Under the pieces are notes generated by a model, which had not been told where the DNA came from, searched no databases, and saw only the letters and a program-made list of their open reading frames with translations. From CAZDUZ01 sp964508755 (GTDB taxonomy: Bacteria > Patescibacteriota > Dojkabacteria > SC72 > JAFGCJ01), in assembly GCA_964508755.1 (NCBI GenBank), contig CAZDUZ010000008.1:1-27767 (forward strand): DNA of 27,767 bases, in the 5' to 3' direction. Positions 23,388-27,767 of this stretch are shown in pieces. A program made the position numbers and the translations under genes. Within the stretch, counting starts at the first letter, position 1; every line of letters begins with the position of its first letter.

Positions 23388-24134
23388 TTGCCACTAAGAG
23401 ACTTCCAAGAAGAGGCCATACAGATAGCAAGTTCAATTTGGAATCGATCAAGGTATGACAAGCCTCATTACCTATGTTACACCTCAGGCAAAAGTGTAGT
23501 ACTGGAACACCCGGCGATAATCGAAGCAAGCAACTGGTTTTCGGCAGATTCATCCTATCCCTTTTTCTATTACAAAGATGAGCGCTCAATAGAACTGCTC
23601 GTCAGCCTCGGAGTCATCGAAATCTCAGAAAGCTACCCTTCTTCCTCCAGACAAATTGGTCCACTGATAGGTCATAGGTTCACACCCGACAAAGAGCTCC
23701 TCGACAGGGTAAGGGGTCAGATCAACGACCTTGTAGTTGCAGATGACGCGTCTATTCGGCCTGAAGCCACTATGTTACTCGAATGTGGACAATTCTCTCT
23801 CGACGTGAACGGAGTGGGAAAAATCAAAATTGGGAGACAATGGAAGGTTTTTTGCGATCTACAATTTGACACAAATTATATCGGCGATCACAACATTCCA
23901 TCATCGAATACTGGTCGTCTTCTCTATGGAATAATCACCAAACTTTGTCAGGCTCCCAATTCACACACAATTCCAATTGATGACTTTCTCGATGAGCCCT
24001 ACAATCTCGGTGAACATTCGATCAGAAGCGCCGTTGCAACATTGAACCGGCACATCAGCAACAGAAGCCTAGCCCAACAGATCAAGATATCCTTCCGGGG
24101 AAGTCATCGAATAATAATAGAATTCGAAGAATAA
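23388..24134 (+). CDS. Probable regulator with C-terminal winged-helix-like domain
   Basis: The frame has no ATG near its start. The TTG at 23388 is the first usable codon after the predicted transcription start and gives 248 residues (from LPLRDFQEEAIQIASSIWNR). The longer frame upstream only mirrors the opposite gene. The N-terminal half is not recognised. The C-terminal 80 residues run GRLLYGIITKLCQAPNSHTI, then DEPYNLGEHSIRSAVATLNR, then a basic ISFRGSHRIIIEF hairpin. This follows the helix-helix-recognition helix-wing order of OmpR-like winged-helix DNA-binding domains. It may regulate the element's promoters. It sits behind the two-stem leader and ends at a probable terminator. GC content is higher than in the chromosomal genes. 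Confidence 0.65.
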   Translation: MPLRDFQEEAIQIASSIWNRSRYDKPHYLCYTSGKSVVLEHPAIIEASNWFSADSSYPFFYYKDERSIELLVSLGVIEISESYPSSSRQIGPLIGHRFTPDKELLDRVRGQINDLVVADDASIRPEATMLLECGQFSLDVNGVGKIKIGRQWKVFCDLQFDTNYIGDHNIPSSNTGRLLYGIITKLCQAPNSHTIPIDDFLDEPYNLGEHSIRSAVATLNRHISNRSLAQQIKISFRGSHRIIIEFEE

Positions 24135-24164
24135 GCTGCATATTTCCAACGTTTCAGACAGAAC

Positions 24165-24190
24165 AAATCCCTTTAAAAGGAGATTTTTTG
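24165..24190 (+). terminator. Probable rho-independent terminator
   Basis: An AAATC-CCTT stem pairs with AAGG-(A)-GATTT across a short loop, followed by further Ts. It lies 31 bases after the 24134 stop. The stem is AT-rich with one bulged A, so its strength is moderate. Confidence 0.5.
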
Positions 24191-24195
24191 TATAT

Positions 24196-24249
24196 TTTTC
24201 AGCTGCCAGCTGAAAAGTGACCCTTGCCCGATGTGACCCTATGATCGGG
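24196..24249 (+). promoter_or_regulatory. Operator-rich promoter for the 24252 gene
   Basis: A 9-bp palindrome (TTTTCAGCT-GCC-AGCTGAAAA, 24196-24216) is followed by two GTGACCCT repeats (24217-24224 and 24233-24240, 16 bases apart) and a CCCGAT ... ATCGGG inverted repeat (24227-24249). The first GTGACC can be a -35, with TATGAT (24240-24245) as -10 at 17 bases. The transcription start would then fall at the ATG (24252), a leaderless mRNA. The repeats are likely binding sites for an element regulator. Confidence 0.5.
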
Positions 24250-24251
24250 AT

Positions 24252-24566
24252 ATGTTCTACAACCCGCAATCACCGACAGACGTGGCGCAACTACTCGAGC
24301 GCCTTCTTCGAACCAACCCCCATCGCTCGGTCTCAGGAATTTTCAAAGCACTTAGGAAGGACCAACGCGTCTCCGCGATAGGTGATTATCCTCTCCTCGC
24401 CTTCATCCTCCGTTACGGTCATTCCAGAATCCCCAAGTACCACTGGGCTAGGCGACAAGTGTTGCGTGCTATCAGGATTTCGGGTTTCTACCTCGACATA
24501 CCCCGCAAACACGCATACATCCCCCGCGAGTGGGAGCAATACCTGAAAGGAGAGAACGGCCAATGA
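24252..24566 (+). CDS. Small basic protein of the mobile element, unknown function
   Basis: The 104-residue product is rich in Arg and aromatic residues (for example FILRYGHSRIPKYHWARRQV and IPREWEQYL). It has no membrane span and no recognisable domain. The helix DVAQLLERLLRTNPHRSVSG with the following basic segment could bind DNA, perhaps as a recombination or replication accessory factor; this is inference. Its stop overlaps the start of the 24563 gene (ATGA), so the two are translated together. Confidence 0.7.
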   Translation: MFYNPQSPTDVAQLLERLLRTNPHRSVSGIFKALRKDQRVSAIGDYPLLAFILRYGHSRIPKYHWARRQVLRAIRISGFYLDIPRKHAYIPREWEQYLKGENGQ

Positions 24567-24805
24567 AACAGCAGAGCAAGCTCACACAGCCATTCGAGAA
24601 CCTGGACTTCGAAGCCCAGCAATCGATGAGAGCATTTTGCGACATCCTTGTAGCACAGTTCAAACGGCGCTACGGACTAAATTACATAGATCGAAAGGAG
24701 GAAAAATGTGAGAAGAAAAGAAAAAGGCGGAACGCCGTACTTGCGAGCGCGGGCACCGCCTCTCCTCACCTAGTTAAGAGGGGAATCCACCCAACTAAGT
24801 TTTGA
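24563..24805 (+). CDS. Small protein of the mobile element, unknown function
   Basis: The ATG at 24563, within the previous gene's stop, gives 80 residues. The longer frame from 24530 is an overlap artefact. Residues 10-40 are helical and amphipathic (FENLDFEAQQSMRAFCDILV). Residues 43-58 are highly charged (YIDRKEEKCEKKRKRR). The tail is Ala/Ser/Pro-rich. No family was recognised. The ATGA coupling supports that it is real. Confidence 0.6.
   Translation: MKQQSKLTQPFENLDFEAQQSMRAFCDILVAQFKRRYGLNYIDRKEEKCEKKRKRRNAVLASAGTASPHLVKRGIHPTKF
24708..24773 (+). CDS. Possible 21-residue peptide behind a strong ribosome site
   Basis: AGGAGG (24696-24701) stands 6 bases before a GTG at 24708 that opens a 21-codon frame (MRRKEKGGTPYLRARAPPLL-T). 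An ATG two bases earlier is followed at once by TGA. The purine-rich site may simply reflect Lys/Glu codons of the overlapping 24563 gene, so this is weak. Confidence 0.15.
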   Translation: MRRKEKGGTPYLRARAPPLLT

Positions 24806-24817
24806 TATTGTACCACA

Positions 24818-25177
24818 ATGGACAACGATACTCTCAATCTTGAACACCTCAAAGTCTCAATCATCCCTAAAAAGACAGGAAAGATACTTGCGCTTGCCAC
24901 CCTGACCTATGGCGAGATGGAATTGAGAGGCTTCAAAGTAACCGAGTCTCAGTATGACCCGGACGGAATCCTCATACAGCCACCATCGTTACAGACGGGA
25001 AGTGGTAAATGGCTGCGTATTGTTTGGTTCACTAACCCTGAACGATGGGAAGAGATACGAGGAAAGATACGACATGAATACCTAAAACCCGTACCAAAAC
25101 GATCAGAGCAAGATGAGGAAACGGAAGACTCAGCCGAAAAGGCGGTAGAGAACTACTTCAAGGACATAGCACAGTAA
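24818..25177 (+). CDS. SpoVG-like protein (predicted)
   Basis: The 119-residue product has the beta-rich pattern of SpoVG: KVSIIPKKTGKILALATLTY, then GEMELRGFKVTESQYDPDGI, then LIQPPSLQTGSGKWLRIVWF, then a helix TNPERWEEIRGKIRHEYLK, and an acidic tail. SpoVG is a small dimeric nucleic-acid-binding regulator also carried by plasmids and phages. The match is by layout (GK-x-L-A-x-A-x-x-T, then 'G..I..P', then 'f.di..p'), not by a strict motif. It lies upstream of the recombinase promoter on the same strand. Confidence 0.5.
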   Translation: MDNDTLNLEHLKVSIIPKKTGKILALATLTYGEMELRGFKVTESQYDPDGILIQPPSLQTGSGKWLRIVWFTNPERWEEIRGKIRHEYLKPVPKRSEQDEETEDSAEKAVENYFKDIAQ

Positions 25178-25202
25178 CATAATGTCATATATAGATAACA
25201 TA

Positions 25203-25246
25203 GGTTGCTATAAAGGGTTGCTATGAAATATGTATGTTCCTATAAT
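25203..25246 (+). promoter_or_regulatory. Recombinase promoter with direct-repeat operator
   Basis: TTGCTA (25218-25223), 17 bases, then a perfect TATAAT (25241-25246). Two copies of GGTTGCTAT (25203-25211, 25216-25224) lie 13 bases apart, the second covering the -35. Transcription would start near 25253, on the first stem of the leader. Confidence 0.65.
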
Positions 25247-25251
25247 GAAGA

Positions 25252-25333
25252 TGGAGTGCCAGTAACAATAGACGTACCCATTAAAGGCGTCCTCGCTGCG
25301 GGTACGTACCGTGGCACTCCAGGGGACGCCTTT
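25252..25333 (+). promoter_or_regulatory. Structured leader of the recombinase with competing stems
   Basis: Arms in order: A TGGAGTGCCA (25252-25261), B ACGTACCC (25272-25279), C AAAGGCGTCCTC (25283-25294), B' GGGTACGT (25300-25307), A' TGGCACTCCA (25312-25321), C' GGGGACGCCTTT (25322-25333). A-A' (10 bp) and B-B' (8 bp) nest. C, in their loop, pairs with C' (12 bp with one G-T). C-C' followed by TTTTAGTTTAG looks like a weak terminator. The RNA could be a terminator/antiterminator switch, a riboswitch, or a short structured RNA of about 82 bases. Confidence 0.7.
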
Positions 25334-25353
25334 TAGTTTAGCTGTCTTACCGA

Positions 25354-26874
25354 ATGCGCTACTTTGTTTATTGTAGAAAATCAAGCGAAGGCGACGAAAA
25401 GCAAGCCTTATCCCTTCCAGCACAGGTTCGGGAGCTCAACGAACTTGCACTGAAGGAGGGCCTTACCATTGTCGACACCTTCCAGGAGGCAAAATCCGGC
25501 CGTGTTCCAGGAAAGAGGCCACTCTTCAGCGAGATGCTGCAACGTATACGGAAGAAAGAGGCAACGGGAATCGTCTGCTGGCACCTCAACCGACTTGCAA
25601 GAAACTGGCAGGAGGGCGGTGAAATACTTCAGATGCTCACCGACAGTACCATCGAGGAGATCATCACGTCGGAAAAGAGAATCACGAGCCAGAACACGAA
25701 CGATATCGTCCTCGGCGTCGAGTTCGGTGCTTCATCACAATTCTCAAAGGAACTCAGTTGCAACGTCCAACGGGGCATCCGCGAGAAGATCGCCCGTGGA
25801 CAGTACCCAGGTGCAGCTCCACAGTTCTACAAAAACATCGGCTATAGCCGTTTTGAGAGGAACATCGCACCAGATGAGATTAACTCACCCTACTTTGAGG
25901 AATGGGTCGACAACGTCATCCTGAACAACGCTACTCTTCGGCAGGCAGCAAAGTGGCTCAACGACAAGGGTCTTATCACAGCCGAAGGTGGTCGTTTTGA
26001 AGCAACTACAGTCCACAGAATTTTTCAAAACCCCGTCTACTGCGGCATCATCAAGTATGGCCGCTATCCAGAGAAACAGGGCACCTGGCAGCCATTGATA
26101 AGTCTGGAAAAATTCAGACGACTTCAGGAAGTCCTCGGCGTCAGGAGGAAGCCACGGTTCTATTCTCACGCAAAAGGGTATCGCGGACTTCTCACCTGTG
26201 GCGAATGCGGTTGCGCTATCACCTGCACCCACAAGATAAAAAACGGAAAAAGCTATATCTACTACCACTGCACCAAACGGCGCGGAAATTGCCACCAGCA
26301 CTCTATCACCGAAGACACTCTTGAAGACCAAATATTCGAGTACGTGAGTCAATTACAGCTCAACAAGAGCTACCATGACGATTGCATTCAATACATTCGT
26401 GAAAGTCAACGGGAAGAGTCAGAGATGCTTAAAACAAGTCATGTCGAAACCTCGAAAAAAATTGAGGAGATTGACACAATGATTAACGAGCTGATGGACA
26501 TGCGCTTGAAAAAGCAGCTAGATCAGGCGCAGTTCGACACTAAAAAACAGGAACTGCTAGACCGCAAACGTGAGATACGAGAAAAAGAGCTTGATTCCGA
26601 CTTCAACCAGGAACATTGGCTTGAACAGCTCGAGAAGTTCTTCGAAACCTGTTTCAACATCGAAGAAATCTTTCAACAAGGGACAATAGACGAACGCTCA
26701 CAGCTCGTTGGAGTCCTCGGTAAGAACCTCACGCTCACAGACGGACGCCTCGGTTGGAACTTCAAAAAGCCCTGGGATAAAATGATAGTTGCAGAAAACC
26801 GCAATTCTCGTTCCACTATTTGCCGCTACCGGGAATCGAACCCGGGTTACAAGGTTGAGAACCTTATGTCCTAA
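25354..26874 (+). CDS. Large serine recombinase (integrase)
   Basis: The 506-residue protein catalyses integration and excision of the element. The N-terminal resolvase domain has YCRKSS with the nucleophile Ser10, LSLPAQ, and HLNRLARN (the DRLAR-type Arg motif). A recombinase domain follows (about 160-265), then a zinc ribbon (LLTCGECGCAITC ... HCTKRRGNC, about 277-310). A coiled coil of about 60 residues (KKIEEIDTMINELMDM ... LLDRKREIREKE) completes the large-serine family layout. The last 18 codons lie antisense within tRNA-Glu (ending in RYRESNPG ...), so the C-terminus was set by the attachment site. The ATG at 25354 has no ribosome site. The leader above it probably controls expression. 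Confidence 0.93.
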   Translation: MRYFVYCRKSSEGDEKQALSLPAQVRELNELALKEGLTIVDTFQEAKSGRVPGKRPLFSEMLQRIRKKEATGIVCWHLNRLARNWQEGGEILQMLTDSTIEEIITSEKRITSQNTNDIVLGVEFGASSQFSKELSCNVQRGIREKIARGQYPGAAPQFYKNIGYSRFERNIAPDEINSPYFEEWVDNVILNNATLRQAAKWLNDKGLITAEGGRFEATTVHRIFQNPVYCGIIKYGRYPEKQGTWQPLISLEKFRRLQEVLGVRRKPRFYSHAKGYRGLLTCGECGCAITCTHKIKNGKSYIYYHCTKRRGNCHQHSITEDTLEDQIFEYVSQLQLNKSYHDDCIQYIRESQREESEMLKTSHVETSKKIEEIDTMINELMDMRLKKQLDQAQFDTKKQELLDRKREIREKELDSDFNQEHWLEQLEKFFETCFNIEEIFQQGTIDERSQLVGVLGKNLTLTDGRLGWNFKKPWDKMIVAENRNSRSTICRYRESNPGYKVENLMS

Positions 26875-26892
26875 CCACTAGACGATAGCGGC
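26821..26892 (-). tRNA. tRNA-Glu (CTC)
   Basis: The minus strand folds as a 72-base tRNA: acceptor GCCGCTA/TAGCGGC, D arm with GTCTAGTGGTTAGGAC, anticodon arm TAAGG-TTCTCAA-CCTTG (anticodon CTC), a 4-base variable loop, T arm CCGGG-TTCGAAT-CCCGG and discriminator A. No CCA is encoded. The recombinase gene overlaps its 3' 54 bases in antisense. Confidence 0.95.
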
Positions 26893-26978
26893 TCGTATGC
26901 CTCTGTAATGGTACGCTTCAGTTTCAAACAATCCATACCGTCCAACAGCCTATCAGCAAGAATCCATAGATCACATAC

Positions 26979-27701
26979 CTACTTTATCGACACAACCAAC
27001 GTTCCTACAGCAAGCATATCATAGAGGGGAATTATATCAGCGTTGTCATGGTACACACAACCAAGACTTTGAGGAGTTCCGAGGATTTCCGGTTCATTGG
27101 TTCCATGAAGTGCCACATCTGTTTGGATCCATCCGCTTCTGGTAAGTCGGTCAAGCATCATAAGGCGCGGGCCATAAATCGGGCTGAGATTTCCTTCCAG
27201 TTTTTCACTGATTCTCCATACACTCTCACCCATTGCACGGTTTGCGTAGACCGGTACCGTTACTCCCTGATCATTTACTTCAGTACCTACTTTGACTCGG
27301 GTACCACCGGTAGACACGGTATACATTTGTATAAAAGATCCACCTTTTTCAAAAAGATATTCACGTTGTTCGGAAATATCGACCACAACGAGGTACTCTG
27401 TTAGTGGAAGCGTTCCAATGAGTCGAAGTGCTTCATGATATTTCTCCTGATACATACCTTCATCTCCCAACTCAACGCTTTCTTCACCACTTTCCAGGGT
27501 TTGGCTCAATACTACTTCCTCACTCGCTTCTGGTACAGGAGGCACTACTGTTTTCTGCTCCATCCATGCAACTCTGAAAAAGACAGCATACACAATCCAT
27601 AGCCCCACTCCAAGCATAAGTGTCACCAATCCACTTAAAAGGAGTAGTGAACCTTTTGACATACCATTCGTTGTTTCAGCTTTTAGTTCCATCTCCTTCA
27701 T
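26979..27701 (-). CDS. Membrane-anchored L,D-transpeptidase (YkuD)-like protein
   Basis: The ATG at 27701 gives 240 residues; the frame upstream to 27761 codes for an unlikely N-terminus. A span at about residues 18-41 (SLLLLSGLVTLMLGVGLWIV) anchors the protein. The YkuD domain runs about 101-240: EYLVVVDISEQREYLFEKGG, then VSTGG, then HGTNEPEILGTPQSLGC with His199 and the catalytic Cys215. L,D-transpeptidases make 3-3 cross-links in peptidoglycan. The usual S-H-G-C-I-R motif reads S-L-G-C-V-Y here, so the conserved His and Arg are lost while His-Gly and Cys remain. Activity may be altered. Confidence 0.85.
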   Translation of the reverse strand: MKEMELKAETTNGMSKGSLLLLSGLVTLMLGVGLWIVYAVFFRVAWMEQKTVVPPVPEASEEVVLSQTLESGEESVELGDEGMYQEKYHEALRLIGTLPLTEYLVVVDISEQREYLFEKGGSFIQMYTVSTGGTRVKVGTEVNDQGVTVPVYANRAMGESVWRISEKLEGNLSPIYGPRLMMLDRLTRSGWIQTDVALHGTNEPEILGTPQSLGCVYHDNADIIPLYDMLAVGTLVVSIK

Positions 27702-27767
27702 AAAAGGGATACTACCACAGTCGTAGGTATAGGTGAAATGAGAATGAAAAGAAATTGACAAAAGTTG

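Larger units (their letters stand above)
22879..26892. mobile_element. Integrated element next to tRNA-Glu (left boundary uncertain)
   Basis: From about 23.3 kb to the tRNA gene the GC content is visibly higher than in the rest of the window. The gene set is element-like: terminase-small-like, winged-helix-like, small unknown genes, SpoVG-like and a large serine recombinase whose frame ends inside tRNA-Glu. The right boundary is the tRNA. The left boundary is not clear: I found no second copy of the tRNA 3' end in the window, and serine recombinases need only a short shared core. The MazG/EVE-HNH module and the membrane-protein row may be cargo of the same element. Confidence 0.5.

Noticed and set aside
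24769..24805. Terminator formed by ACCTAGTT and AACTAAGT
   Set aside because: One mismatch, a long loop and a poor T-run make it too weak to call.
22879..25177. A complete prophage
   Set aside because: Only a small-terminase-like helix-turn-helix protein is present; no large terminase, portal, capsid or tail genes.
1..27767. CRISPR array
   Set aside because: No set of regularly spaced repeats with unique spacers was found on reading the window.
1..27767. UGA-recoding (Gracilibacteria-type) genetic code
   Set aside because: Several genes end at UGA exactly where the next gene starts (10813, 22266, 24564), and recognised proteins need no UGA read-through.

Overview
The window looks like a piece of a Patescibacteria (CPR)-type or similar small, uncultured bacterial genome assembled from a metagenome. 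The reasons are indirect: about 40% GC over most of the length, many membrane-anchored proteins with low-complexity linkers and no recognisable family, few Shine-Dalgarno sites, a tRNA without an encoded CCA, and a 100-N scaffold gap. UGA acts as a normal stop (for example at 10813-10815 and 24564-24566), so the UGA-recoding Gracilibacteria/Absconditabacteria are unlikely. The exact lineage cannot be fixed from this window.

Chromosomal part (1-17758). An IPT/TIG-domain exported protein runs off the left edge. It is followed by a membrane-anchored retropepsin-like protease, trmD, a large multi-pass membrane protein, a cohesin-like exported protein, a membrane-anchored polysaccharide deacetylase and a Nudix hydrolase. 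Next come a cupin, a JAMM/MPN-like protein, and a two-gene membrane redox unit (ferric-reductase/NOX-like flavocytochrome overlapping a cytochrome b5-like protein). The flavocytochrome is split by a false assembly gap: the same 55 bases lie on both sides of 100 Ns. After that come a small conserved protein under a clear sigma-70-type promoter, an HExxH protein, two membrane proteins, a YedK/HMCES-type DNA-protein crosslink protein, a solitary DGQHR-domain protein and a zinc-ribbon protein.

Accessory part (17915-20685). Five genes on the minus strand. Four encode single-pass membrane proteins with short, cysteine-containing outer domains and acidic or Pro-rich linkers. This looks like a lineage-specific surface or envelope cluster.

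Defence-like module (20899-22643). A MazG-like nucleotide pyrophosphohydrolase gene overlaps by 4 nt an EVE-HNH-(HEPN-like) three-domain gene. This is the best candidate for a poorly described system: a modification-dependent nuclease carrying a possible RNase or helical effector domain, coupled to a nucleotide-clearing enzyme. ACACACC-type repeats lie on both sides.

Mobile element (about 22.9-26.9 kb). This stretch has visibly higher GC and ends with a large serine recombinase whose reading frame runs antisense into a tRNA-Glu(CTC) gene. It also holds a terminase-small-subunit-like gene, a winged-helix-like protein, small unknown genes and a SpoVG-like gene. Two of its promoters are followed at once by two long, mutually exclusive RNA stems of the same topology (S1-S2-S1'-S2', with the two 3' arms nearly abutting). 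One leader lies before the winged-helix gene and one before the recombinase. They look like RNA switches or structured small RNAs controlling the element. An L,D-transpeptidase-like gene follows the tRNA on the chromosomal side.
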